Below are positions 14,985 to 24,056 of a DNA stretch of 43,187 nucleotides, piece after piece. Each line of letters starts with the position of its first letter. Within the stretch, counting starts at the first letter, position 1. The stretch comes from Candidatus Staskawiczbacteria bacterium (GTDB lineage: Bacteria > Patescibacteriota > Minisyncoccia > Minisyncoccales > Staskawiczbacteraceae). The DNA lies in NCBI GenBank assembly GCA_903831095.1, contig CAIKWD010000026.1:93290-136476 (forward strand), given 5' to 3'. Under the pieces are notes generated by a model. That model was not told the DNA's origin, did not search any database, and worked only from the letters and a program-made list of their open reading frames with translations. The translations under genes and the position numbers were made by a program.

Positions 14985-16151
14985 TTATGGTTTTATGGGG
15001 ATAATAACTACATAGTTAGGAATTTGGCCGGTATAATAACTGTTTACGTTTTCCCATTTTGTTTGTTGAGGCCCGCTTTTATTTGTATCTTCTGAAGTTG
15101 GGAATTCTTGGCAAAAGGTCCAAGGACCGGTTGGTACATCTCCGGGCCCGGCGTAGACAAACAATACAACATAATCTCCATTTATTTTTACTGAGGCAAT
15201 ATTTTTTCCTCCAAGAGACGGCATTTCTCTTGCTGTACATTCTCCTTCTTTGTCATACTTTGTACAGTTTTGTTCTGGTTCTGGCACATTTGTAAATTTA
15301 AGATCATTAAGATTTCTTACATATAGGCTTGTGCTTCCAATATTTCTTATTGTTTCGTCGGACACGCAAAAATATCCGCCTTGTGGGTTAAAATATGATT
15401 TGCGATAAAAACATACCTCTTTGCCTGGGTTGCTGACTGTAGAGTTGTCAAACCTGTAAACCGAGGCTGAAGAAGCAAATGGAGGGTTTACTGTTTGGCA
15501 AGGAGTGTTTCCATTAATATACATGCATTTTCCTGAAAATCCCGGGTTTTTGTACAAAATTGTAAAGTAAGCTATTTGAGCAGCAGAATCTTGGGTAATG
15601 TCTACTTTTGTTATTTTATTGTTTAGCTTTTCGCCAAAATCTGCGATGCTTGATCTGGTATTTGTCCATCCATCTGGTTCTGGACAAGTGTTAGTGGCAG
15701 TATAAAAATAAACAGCAGGAGTTGAGTTAACAACTGGTGGAGGCGGTATTGGTGGAAGTTCAGTTAATTTAAAAATACTTAAATCTGGATTTATAGTAGT
15801 TATAATTAAATAGGTTAAAATCAAAAGCAAAAGGCCATATACAGCCCCCCTAAATCTTTCTTTAGATGAAGCTAATAAATCTGGCTTTGCTGGAGATAAT
15901 AAGCGCATTGCGCCTGCCCAAACCATGGAAATAGCAACTGAGGAAAAACCGAAAGCCATTCCAAAAGCAAAAATATATTTTGCAAAATCTGGGAATTTAA
16001 CATCTGTAATTGGTAAAGCTTGGCCCATTACAGTTGGGTATGTAAGCTCTACACCCATGGCATTTACCTTACTTATAAAAAGGCAAAAAAATCCTGCGGC
16101 CAGAAAGTGGAAAAAAAATATTCCAATAAAAATTTTATATTTTTTTGTCAT
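14985..16151 (-). CDS. exported protein with pilin-like membrane module (paralogue 1)
   Basis: The 388-aa protein is the most divergent member of a four-gene tandem family. A signal peptide (about 1-31) precedes a conserved module of two further membrane helices: DFAKYIFAFGM...MVWAGAMRLLS, a basic loop SSKERFRGAVYGL, then LLLILTYLIITTINPDLS. The loop-plus-helix pattern matches VirB2/TrbC pilins such as the one at 37170. The exported domain (about 140-388) has two weakly repeated beta-rich segments, including AYFTILYKNPGFSGKCMYI and DYVVLFVYAG, which recall beta/gamma-crystallin Greek-key motifs (inference). It is last in the operon, 15 bp after paralogue 2. Role unknown; a surface structure or adhesin is plausible. 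Confidence 0.8.
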   Translation of the reverse strand: MTKKYKIFIGIFFFHFLAAGFFCLFISKVNAMGVELTYPTVMGQALPITDVKFPDFAKYIFAFGMAFGFSSVAISMVWAGAMRLLSPAKPDLLASSKERFRGAVYGLLLLILTYLIITTINPDLSIFKLTELPPIPPPPVVNSTPAVYFYTATNTCPEPDGWTNTRSSIADFGEKLNNKITKVDITQDSAAQIAYFTILYKNPGFSGKCMYINGNTPCQTVNPPFASSASVYRFDNSTVSNPGKEVCFYRKSYFNPQGGYFCVSDETIRNIGSTSLYVRNLNDLKFTNVPEPEQNCTKYDKEGECTAREMPSLGGKNIASVKINGDYVVLFVYAGPGDVPTGPWTFCQEFPTSEDTNKSGPQQTKWENVNSYYTGQIPNYVVIIPIKP

Positions 16152-16166
16152 TTTATTTTACAAATA

Positions 16167-17339
16167 TTACTCGTTTTTTAATGGCACAATCCAAATATCT
16201 TTATTCAAGCCATTTGCAGAAATTTCGCCTGGTGAATTTTTATAACTGCCAGTTGCGGCTATTGGTTCTTTTTCCAGAACGGGGACATTACTAGTAAATG
16301 TCTGGCAATAAGGCAATACTGATGTTCCAAATACCGATGTAGAGGCAGTAGAATATAGAGCTACTAAATATTTATCAGAAAAAATTATTGAACCAGGGCT
16401 GTCTTTAAAAGTTTTAAAGCGGTTTCTATATGCTGGGTTTCTTTTTGTGGCGATTGGCCAGCTAAAATTCATATTGCTTGGAGTTAACGTTAAATAATGC
16501 TTTCCGCTTCCAACAGGGAAATTTGTTGGTAAAACCTCATAATAACCAGCGTCAGATCCTGGTGTTCCATAAGGCTCACTGTAAAAAGTAAGTTTGTCCC
16601 TGGATTTTACAGGATCCATAGTTATTTTAAAAATATCAGCAGAAACCGCATTTAATGAATCTGCATTTTGTATTGGTATACACATGTTCCCAGCTCTGTT
16701 AAACATGGGAAGAGAACAAAGCCCTCCCCCGCTTTGAGAACCAAGTTTTGATTGGTGTAGTACAGTTCCAAAATAAAGGTCATTTGCAGGATCATTGATA
16801 ATTTTTATGCCTTTTATAATTTTTGTGCTTAATATTGTAGAGCCAGACGCAGGCTTAGAAAATGTACTTGATATATCTGCAATTGAGATTGCTTGTGCTC
16901 CAGAATTATCACCACTGCAATCTGCTTTGTCGTAGAAGTAAACCCCCGGGGCTGTACCCTGTGGCCAGTCTGCCAATTTAGTTGGTTCTGGAAAATTAAA
17001 AGAAGTTAGCTGAGGGTTTATTGTGTTGGCAATTGCGTAAGCGGAAATTGTTAATACTAGTCCTATAACAGCACTTTTCATTCTGCTTTTTCCACTAGTA
17101 GCCATTTCTGAGCTGTCTCCAGAAATTATTAAAAATACAGCACCAACTGCAAAAGATATAACAGATACTACTCCAGCAATGGAAATTCCCCAGGAAAAAA
17201 GAAATGCAGCATATTGTGGAAAACTTGGGTTAGCACCCAACTTCAAGTCTACTTCTAAAGCTCTACAAAAATCTGCGTTTAAAAAAGTAAAAGCAGTTAA
17301 ATATAATGCAAATAAAAAATATTTATATTTTTTTGGCAT
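16167..17339 (-). CDS. exported protein with pilin-like membrane module (paralogue 2)
   Basis: A 390-aa protein closely similar to the neighbour upstream (17339-18460). Order: signal peptide ending around CRALEV; the shared LGANPSFPQYAAFLFSWGIS helix; the loop SGDSSEMATSGKSRMKSAVIGL; the helix ending TINPQLTSFNFPEPTKLADWPQ; and then the exported domain beginning GVYFYDKADCSGDNSGAQ. Within it, IKIINDPANDLYFGTVLH and FSDKYLVALYS suggest a duplicated crystallin-like beta fold. Its start overlaps the previous stop (TAATG), so translation is coupled. Duplication is recent enough that many segments align directly. Confidence 0.82.
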   Translation of the reverse strand: MPKKYKYFLFALYLTAFTFLNADFCRALEVDLKLGANPSFPQYAAFLFSWGISIAGVVSVISFAVGAVFLIISGDSSEMATSGKSRMKSAVIGLVLTISAYAIANTINPQLTSFNFPEPTKLADWPQGTAPGVYFYDKADCSGDNSGAQAISIADISSTFSKPASGSTILSTKIIKGIKIINDPANDLYFGTVLHQSKLGSQSGGGLCSLPMFNRAGNMCIPIQNADSLNAVSADIFKITMDPVKSRDKLTFYSEPYGTPGSDAGYYEVLPTNFPVGSGKHYLTLTPSNMNFSWPIATKRNPAYRNRFKTFKDSPGSIIFSDKYLVALYSTASTSVFGTSVLPYCQTFTSNVPVLEKEPIAATGSYKNSPGEISANGLNKDIWIVPLKNE

Positions 17340-18460
17340 TAATATGTAGGTATTATATAAAGGCTTCTATTTAATGTGGCGCTAATACTTGTGTTTAAAA
17401 AGGTGGTTGTTTTTAAAGTTGGAACAGTTTCAGTGAATGTTTGGCAATATAACAAAGTTGAAGATGAAAGGTCTGCAGATGAGTATAAAGCTACTATGTA
17501 AGATCCACCAAATTTTATAGCTTCTGGCCTATCTTGGAAGCTTTTATATTTACTTTGCCATGCAGGGTCATATGGGGTGTTCTTCCATTCAAATTTCATT
17601 ACAGCAGGATTTTTTATCATGTAAAATCCAGAAGAAAACTCTTCTGGTTTGATTTCATAATAACCACCTCGCGGGCCGCCGTCTTCACCATATCCCTCGC
17701 TGTAAAATTTTAATCCACTTCCAGATGTTTCAGGCATCATATTTATATTAAAAATATCAGCTGAGGCTACGTTCAATCTATCTGCGTTGACAATAGGTTG
17801 GCATTCTCCTCCAGTTGCGCTTGTTGCTTTCATTGGCAAAGAACAAAATCCACCTTGGTCATAACCTGTTTTTGATTTGTGCAAAATAGTGCCGTAATAA
17901 AGATGGTTTGCTGGGTCATTAATAATTTTTATTGCTTGTATTGTACCTACGTCGTTTATATTTTTTATAGCCTTTTTAAAACTTCTTGCTACGCCATCTG
18001 TTGAGATTTTTTGGGCTCCAGAGTTGTCGCCACTGCAGTCTGGCGTGTCATAAAAGTAGACACCAGCACCAGTTGGTTGTGGCCAGTCTGCCAATTTGGT
18101 TGGGTCTGGGAAATTAAAACTTGTAAGTTGAGGGTTAATTGTACTGATAATTGTGTAAGAGGCAAGAGTTAATACCAAACCCAAAACAGCACCTTTCATG
18201 CGGTCTTTTCCACTGGAAGCCATTTCAGCATTGTCAGCAGATATCATTAATGATATAGCTCCTAAAGCAAAAGATATAACAGAAACTAGTCCCGCAAGTG
18301 AGATGCCCCATGAAAATAAAAATTTAACATATTCAGGAAAACTTGGGTTGGCTCCAAGGCCTAGGTCTATTTCCAAAGCATTGGCATAATTTGTTTTTAA
18401 AAAAGCAAATATAAGTAAAAATGCAAAGAAGAATAAATAATTGTATTTTTTGTTTTTCAT
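17339..18460 (-). CDS. exported protein with pilin-like membrane module (paralogue 3)
   Basis: A 373-aa sister of the gene at 16167-17339, with the same layout: signal peptide, LGANPSFPEYVKFLFSWGIS helix, ADNAEMASSGKDRMKGAVLGL loop, TINPQLTSFNFPDPTKLADWPQ, then a domain starting GVYFYDTPDCSGDNSGAQ. Shared segments include IKIINDPANHLYYGTILHKSK and the final YCQTFTETVPTL. The two-helix module with a Ser-Gly-Lys basic loop parallels VirB2/TrbC pilins. The exported part has few cysteines, unlike the upstream 1112-aa relative. It is 12 bp after that gene and overlaps the next start. Confidence 0.82.
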   Translation of the reverse strand: MKNKKYNYLFFFAFLLIFAFLKTNYANALEIDLGLGANPSFPEYVKFLFSWGISLAGLVSVISFALGAISLMISADNAEMASSGKDRMKGAVLGLVLTLASYTIISTINPQLTSFNFPDPTKLADWPQPTGAGVYFYDTPDCSGDNSGAQKISTDGVARSFKKAIKNINDVGTIQAIKIINDPANHLYYGTILHKSKTGYDQGGFCSLPMKATSATGGECQPIVNADRLNVASADIFNINMMPETSGSGLKFYSEGYGEDGGPRGGYYEIKPEEFSSGFYMIKNPAVMKFEWKNTPYDPAWQSKYKSFQDRPEAIKFGGSYIVALYSSADLSSSTLLYCQTFTETVPTLKTTTFLNTSISATLNRSLYIIPTY

Positions 18461-18472
18461 TTTTTTATTCTA

Positions 18473-21400
18473 TTAATATCTATTTGGGTCATATAATGGG
18501 TTGTTATTTGTGGTTGGATTTTTGCTGTATTCTTCACAACAGAACCAGTTGTCAGTTAAGGTAGTTTCTGGAGTTAAAATTTTCCCCAATTCTTTTCCAT
18601 AACAATATGCAGGAACTGTTTCATTATTAAATGTTGTTGAAAGCGATTTGATTGGATCAGTCACTTCTTTTTCAGCTCTTGTACAGCTTAACACTCTAAC
18701 CTTGGCTCCATAAGCATTGTTTGTTAAACTGCATTTGCCTATTGCTTGCCTGGAGTAATCAAGCTCTTTCATAATATCGCTTCTTGGTTCTACAAGCATT
18801 TTTGTATAAAAATCTGTAAATTCAGTTTTTAAGCCTTTGTAATAATTCCAAACTGCCATTAGGTAGAAAGCAACTTGGTCACATGGACTTCCTTTACATG
18901 CCGTGAATGTGCATGAACAAGCTGTATATCCTGGAGAATAAACTCCGCCTATTGTTGTGGCTGGCCAATGTTTTTGTTTAAATATACAATCAGTTGTGCA
19001 GATTGGTTTGCTATTATCAAACTTGGCCGTGCACATGCAGTATTTTTCAACCCCATTTGATTGGTTTATTGCTTGGCCGGCTTTTTTCATTTGAGTTATC
19101 ATGCCAGTTATAAAACCATTCATTTTATTGGCGGAAGCTATTAAGTCGTCAGCCCATTTTATGGCGTCGTCAACAGTTTGGCCAACTGGCACTTCTCCTT
19201 CCTTATTGCATTTTTTTTCAGCTCCAATTGGGATATCTCCTGTTCCTTCTTTGCTTTTGTCTGTAGCCCAGCCCGATCTGCAATAAAAAGTCAAAGGGTC
19301 GTCGTTGTAAGAATAATTGTTGCACTGAGGTCCAACTATTTGGTGTCCAGAAACCTCTTTTGTAGTGGAAACATATTTGGAAATTCCTGATTTAGTAATT
19401 GAATCTGGCAAGGAAAAATCAATTGATAAAGGTTTTGTTGGGTCATTTGGATCGCTTAATTGGTCACATGGACAAAATGGGCAGTCAGAGGAAGTTGGAC
19501 ATTTAGTAGTTTCGGGGCACAATTCTTGGCAAGAAGTTCCTGTCTTAACAGTACTACTGTAGCAAGCGCTTCCTGGGCTTGGTGAAACATAAGGGTTTGG
19601 ACATTTTTGGCATTTTTTGTTGTCTGCTTCGTAAAAATATGAAGAAGAAAATTTATCTGCCGAGCATCCGCTAACTGTGGTGTCTATGCATTCTTGGTAA
19701 CCAGCATATTCGCTAGATCCATTTTTACATTTATAGGCATTATTAATACAATTATTTGTATTTCCTTGGTCAGTAGGCTGGTTTGTACATTCTATTAAAT
19801 TTGAAGCTCCAAACAAACAGCTCCCAGCGTTGTCTGTTAAAACGCATTTTGAATTGTTGTTGCATTGGCTGTTGCAGAAAATATATTCGTCAGAACAATT
19901 AAGATATTTTTTAGCACAAGTGTCCGAACAACTGTTTTGACATGAGCTTATGCATTCACTAAATATTTTAGGGCCATCTGAAGGGGCATTTTTGCACGGC
20001 CTTTTGTTATATGCGTCTTCTATACATTGTTCCTGTTTGTCTGCATTGATACATTTTTTAGAAGCGTCGTCGCATATGTCCCCTATTGGGCAGTCGTCGT
20101 AATCACAAGTAAGTCCACTTCCCGTGGCAGCAGCTATGCCAGAACATTTAGCATAAAGGGTTAATGCTTCTTGGCTATTGTCTGGACACATGTCATTACA
20201 CTTTTTCAAGCAACTGGAATTTTTATAATTAAAACCTTGGCAGTATTTTGCCACGCTTATTGGAGTATTGGTTTTTGGATCTGAAAAAAGTTTGTTGGTT
20301 GAAATTTCAAGGACTTTATTGCTGGTTATTTTTTCAGTTTTTAGAAGATCAATATATGGTATTGCTAAGTAACATTCACCTAGAGTTGTTGTTGCTGTTT
20401 TTAAAACATCTTCATCAGCTTTTATTTCACTCTTTAGCTCACCTATTTTTCCATTAATATATGTAAGCTGGTCAATTAATTTTAAATTATACCAAGGCGA
20501 GCCTTTTTGACATTTATTTTTATTGTCTTGGCATGCAGTAAAGGCATCTTCACATTTTTTCTTATCTGTAAGGCACTTGGCGTAAATTGGCGGGGTCATT
20601 GTATCTTCATCGCAATCTTGGCAATTATTTATGCATATTCCACAGTTTCCCGTTTTAATAATTGTTACGGTTCTGCCATTTATATCTCTAGTAGTTTCAA
20701 CATCATGCTTTATTTCAGAATAAGTTTTAGTAGACCTAAATTCATCTAACCCGGCAAAAATTCTTGTTTCCGTTTTACAACTTTTGCTGCCTGTACCTGC
20801 ATTGGTTTCTACGTTGACATTTATTGGGCCATGTTCAATTTGCTCTTTTACAGTTAAATCTTTGCCAGTCAATGGATTTGTAATGTTTTTACCGGTTTTT
20901 GGATCTATTAATGGTGTTTGAGTTGTTGGTAAAGTATTTGGGTCTAAAGCTTGTGCAGGACAGCAATCTGGAGGTGTTGGCAAAGGATCTGGCATTTTGC
21001 ATGGAGCTTTGACACAGGGTTGAGTACATCCGCCAGAACACTCATCTTTACCGCCATCTATTGTTACACCAGTTATCTGTTTGTTTGTTAAAACTAAAGT
21101 GCAGTCACTTTGTCCCCCGCAAGTTGGTGGGCATTTGCCAAGACAAGAGCAAGTGTCCATTAATTTCATTATGTCTTCAGATAAAGTGGAAATTAAGTGT
21201 CCTTTTTTTTGGGCTCCGTCCAGCAACTGTAAAAGGCAGTCGGCGCGGTCGTTGTTCAAATATGTTGGCCTGGCTAAAGTAGAGTCAATGGAAATGCCGT
21301 CAACTGGGTTTCCTTCTTGGTCAAACCCATAGCAGTCCATTGTCCGTGTTAAAAGAGTTTCAGTTAAAGTTCCAATTGGAATTTCATTATAAGTAGCTTT

Positions 21401-21811
21401 GGGGACAGTTGAAACTTTAGGAGAGCTTGTAGGTAGTAGAAAAGTAAGTGGAGTTAAAACTCCCATTTTACAAGAGGTTAATTCTGGGTTTATTGTGTAG
21501 GCAATAGAGTATGAACTTATAGTAATTAAAAACCCTAAAATTCCAGCTTTAACCCAATTTTTGCCTTCGTCTTTAAATCTGCCCCTGCTGTAATCAATTA
21601 AATAATATATTCCTCCAATAGCTATGGCAAGCATTCCAATTATAGCAGCCAGGTTGATTCCATATCCAAAAAAGTAACAGACATATTCTGGAAAAGAAGG
21701 AGTATTCCCCAACCCAGGTAGTGGGACTTCTAAGGCAAAAGTAAAACTGGCTCTTAAAAAAAAGACAAGAGCTGTTGTGAAGAAAATTATTTTTTTATTT
21801 ACTTTATACAT
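18473..21811 (-). CDS. giant cysteine-rich surface protein with pilin-like membrane module (paralogue 4)
   Basis: A 1112-aa protein. The first 115 residues repeat the family layout: signal peptide ending TFALEV, the segment NTPSFPEYVCYFFGYGIN, a second helix, the basic loop RGRFKDEGKNWVKAGILGF and a helix ending TINPELTSCK. The remaining ~1000 residues carry most of about 75 cysteines, often as CxxC or CxxxC in repeated small modules (for example CSCLGKCPPTCGG, CISSCQNSCSDTCAKKYLNC, CPTSSDCPFCPCD). A heptad-like segment without Cys lies near residues 450-520. The exported part must be disulphide-rich, or possibly metal-binding. It is probably the major extracellular component of the system. 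No catalytic motif is recognised. Confidence 0.82.
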   Translation of the reverse strand: MYKVNKKIIFFTTALVFFLRASFTFALEVPLPGLGNTPSFPEYVCYFFGYGINLAAIIGMLAIAIGGIYYLIDYSRGRFKDEGKNWVKAGILGFLITISSYSIAYTINPELTSCKMGVLTPLTFLLPTSSPKVSTVPKATYNEIPIGTLTETLLTRTMDCYGFDQEGNPVDGISIDSTLARPTYLNNDRADCLLQLLDGAQKKGHLISTLSEDIMKLMDTCSCLGKCPPTCGGQSDCTLVLTNKQITGVTIDGGKDECSGGCTQPCVKAPCKMPDPLPTPPDCCPAQALDPNTLPTTQTPLIDPKTGKNITNPLTGKDLTVKEQIEHGPINVNVETNAGTGSKSCKTETRIFAGLDEFRSTKTYSEIKHDVETTRDINGRTVTIIKTGNCGICINNCQDCDEDTMTPPIYAKCLTDKKKCEDAFTACQDNKNKCQKGSPWYNLKLIDQLTYINGKIGELKSEIKADEDVLKTATTTLGECYLAIPYIDLLKTEKITSNKVLEISTNKLFSDPKTNTPISVAKYCQGFNYKNSSCLKKCNDMCPDNSQEALTLYAKCSGIAAATGSGLTCDYDDCPIGDICDDASKKCINADKQEQCIEDAYNKRPCKNAPSDGPKIFSECISSCQNSCSDTCAKKYLNCSDEYIFCNSQCNNNSKCVLTDNAGSCLFGASNLIECTNQPTDQGNTNNCINNAYKCKNGSSEYAGYQECIDTTVSGCSADKFSSSYFYEADNKKCQKCPNPYVSPSPGSACYSSTVKTGTSCQELCPETTKCPTSSDCPFCPCDQLSDPNDPTKPLSIDFSLPDSITKSGISKYVSTTKEVSGHQIVGPQCNNYSYNDDPLTFYCRSGWATDKSKEGTGDIPIGAEKKCNKEGEVPVGQTVDDAIKWADDLIASANKMNGFITGMITQMKKAGQAINQSNGVEKYCMCTAKFDNSKPICTTDCIFKQKHWPATTIGGVYSPGYTACSCTFTACKGSPCDQVAFYLMAVWNYYKGLKTEFTDFYTKMLVEPRSDIMKELDYSRQAIGKCSLTNNAYGAKVRVLSCTRAEKEVTDPIKSLSTTFNNETVPAYCYGKELGKILTPETTLTDNWFCCEEYSKNPTTNNNPLYDPNRY

Positions 21812-21814
21812 TAT

Positions 21815-22219
21815 TTAATCACTACTTAACACTAAATAAACAAATCCAATCCACGAGGCAGGTATTTTTATACTAAAAAGCATACCAATCGCGCTTATAA
21901 AAGGAGTTATGTCGCTTACAATAGGAATAGCCTCTAAAACAAGGGCTATGATAAATTTAAATGCTAATTTATTTTTCTTTTTAAATACAAATGCCCACAT
22001 TCCAAAAAAAATAACACCAATTGCGTCAGAAATCCAGCCAACACCTGGAAATAATCCAACACCGTCGAATATGACCGCCAAGGAAATCATTAAAACTCCC
22101 TCTGGGGTAGTTAAATTACCCATCCCACTTTTTGCTCCCCCTTTGGCATCATTTTTTGGTTTTTCTTCGCTGCCACTTGTTGGTTTAGCAGGTGGTTTGG
22201 AAGGTGTTTTTACCGCCAT
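21815..22219 (-). CDS. small multi-pass membrane protein in T4SS-like operon
   Basis: A 134-aa protein: a Lys/Pro/Ser-rich cytoplasmic N-terminus (about 1-35) followed by three to four hydrophobic helices (LMISLAVIFDGVGLFPGVGWI, AIGVIFFGMWAFVF, FIIALVLEAIPIV, and a final helix ending YLVLSSD). No known domain is recognised. It sits between virB4 (14 bp) and the giant Cys-rich protein gene (3 bp), so it is cotranscribed and probably a membrane subunit or chaperone of the apparatus. Confidence 0.78.
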   Translation of the reverse strand: MAVKTPSKPPAKPTSGSEEKPKNDAKGGAKSGMGNLTTPEGVLMISLAVIFDGVGLFPGVGWISDAIGVIFFGMWAFVFKKKNKLAFKFIIALVLEAIPIVSDITPFISAIGMLFSIKIPASWIGFVYLVLSSD

Positions 22220-22233
22220 TTTATAAATTTAAA

Positions 22234-24045
22234 TTATAAGTTTTCCGAAAGTTCCAAATCTTTTTTATCTTGCCTGTTTCTTAAAACTTCTTGTGGGTTA
22301 GTTGTGACAATTCTATTTTCTGTGGCACTGGCAACAACAGATAAGTATACGTGTTTTCTACCGGCAAAGAATAAGCCCTCCCCCACTGAAGCTTCCAGTA
22401 AAAGATATTTTTCCTGTTCGGTTAAATTGAAAACTTTTTGCAAAGAATCAATGTCTGCTGTAGATTGTTTCATTAACAATTGTAAAGAAGAGTTGGTAAT
22501 AATTGCCTTGCCGTAGTCTGTGCTCATAAAGTCTGCCACGTTCTGAGTAATAGTGGTAACCCCCAGCCAATATTTTCTGCCTCTTTTTGCCATGCCAAAC
22601 AAGAATGATGCTCCGTCTTGAGACTGCATAAGCGACCAAGCTTCATCAATAACTAAAATTCTCTTTTTTAACTTTGACCTGACAATGTTCCAAATGTATC
22701 TCATTACAATATACAAGGCAATTGGTTTTAAAGAATCTTCCATGTCCCTTATTCCAAAAACTACAAAACTCTTGTCCACGGAAATATTTGACTGCTGGTT
22801 GAAAAAGTCAGCAAAAGTGCCTTTTGTATATTTACCAATTCTTTTTACCAGTGATTCTGTTCCAGACATGCTTTCCAAAACTTCCTGGAAGTCAGACATT
22901 AAAGGAACATTGTTTACCCAGGTTTTTGGATCTGACTCAGGAGTAATATCTCTTACAGCATAAGTTTCTGTTAAAGCTTCATCTAAAATACTGTCTTCTT
23001 CGGGGGTCAATCCGCCCAGCATAATTCTTAAAAGCCCAACCAAGTTTATAACGTTTGACCTTAATACATCTTCGGGGTTGTCATCTGGTCCTGGAACTGG
23101 CAAGTCAAAAGGGTTTAGGTGGTTGGCAGAAGTTAGAGAAATTTTTAAGAATGATCCTCCTACTGCGTCAGCTAAAAATTCATATTCGTTTTCTGGGTCT
23201 AAAATTATGCAGTCTACTCCTTGCATTAAATACCTTAAAATTTCCAGTTTTATTGCAAAAGATTTACCAGAACCAGATTTAGCAAAAACCACCATGTTGG
23301 CGTTTTCTAAGCTAAATCTGTCAAACAAAACCAAGGAGTTGTTGTGTCTGTTTAACCCGTACAAAATTCCTTCGTTTGAACTTAAGTCAAAAGAAATAAA
23401 TGGAAAACAAGTAGACAAAGGAGCCGTATCCATTGGAGTGTGCACTTCAATTAAGTCCATTCCATATGGGTTGCAGGAAATAAATCCCTCTTTCTGCTTA
23501 AACAAGGCAGGCTTTATATAAATTAATCTTGATTCAAAAATTGACCTTAAAGTAAGCTCGGTATCTTTCAAAGCTTTTTCCGAAGTTTCATAAATGGTTA
23601 TGTAAACTCCAAAGCGAAACATTTTTTCCTGAGCGGTCATTAAGTTGTCTCTTAAGGTTTCAATGTCGCGGTATGCAGTTTCCAAAGCTGGGTCTCTTAT
23701 TAGGCCTTTCTCTTCCCTCTCTAAAATTTCAGAGGAAACTTCTGTAATTTTTTTTCTGAGTTTTTTTAAAATTAACTCACTGCTAACAGGATGTATGAAA
23801 AATGAAATGTCCATTGGTGTACTCAAATCTATAACTGGAGAAAACCAACCAGTATTTAAATATCTTGGATAAGAAAAAACAAAGAATGATTTGGCAAACC
23901 TTTCTCCAAGTTTTATGTGGTCTTGCATAACCCCTATATATGGAGGAGCAATAATATCCCTTACATCAAAAGCTTCTTCTTGGAATATTTTGTCAGTTAA
24001 ATTGTCTTGTTTCTTCCCTATTAAATTGTCTAAAAACGATGCCAT
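22234..24045 (-). CDS. virB4: VirB4/TraC-family type IV secretion ATPase
   Basis: The 603-aa cytoplasmic ATPase energises type IV secretion or conjugation pili. The middle region (about 30-240) matches the CagE/TrbE/VirB4 N-domain pattern; Walker A AKSGSGKS is at 255-262, a DPENEYEF motif at 283-290, Walker B RILVIDEAWSLM at 463-473 and the RKYWLGVTTITQ motif at 490-501. The frame is open further upstream to 24219, but that stretch overlaps the preceding gene and has no VirB4 similarity; ATG at 24045 (MASFLDNLIGKK) gives an 11-bp gap and is preferred. Part of the usual N-terminal region appears to be encoded by the separate gene just upstream. Confidence 0.93.
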   Translation of the reverse strand: MASFLDNLIGKKQDNLTDKIFQEEAFDVRDIIAPPYIGVMQDHIKLGERFAKSFFVFSYPRYLNTGWFSPVIDLSTPMDISFFIHPVSSELILKKLRKKITEVSSEILEREEKGLIRDPALETAYRDIETLRDNLMTAQEKMFRFGVYITIYETSEKALKDTELTLRSIFESRLIYIKPALFKQKEGFISCNPYGMDLIEVHTPMDTAPLSTCFPFISFDLSSNEGILYGLNRHNNSLVLFDRFSLENANMVVFAKSGSGKSFAIKLEILRYLMQGVDCIILDPENEYEFLADAVGGSFLKISLTSANHLNPFDLPVPGPDDNPEDVLRSNVINLVGLLRIMLGGLTPEEDSILDEALTETYAVRDITPESDPKTWVNNVPLMSDFQEVLESMSGTESLVKRIGKYTKGTFADFFNQQSNISVDKSFVVFGIRDMEDSLKPIALYIVMRYIWNIVRSKLKKRILVIDEAWSLMQSQDGASFLFGMAKRGRKYWLGVTTITQNVADFMSTDYGKAIITNSSLQLLMKQSTADIDSLQKVFNLTEQEKYLLLEASVGEGLFFAGRKHVYLSVVASATENRIVTTNPQEVLRNRQDKKDLELSENL

Positions 24046-24056
24046 ATGTGTTGAAG

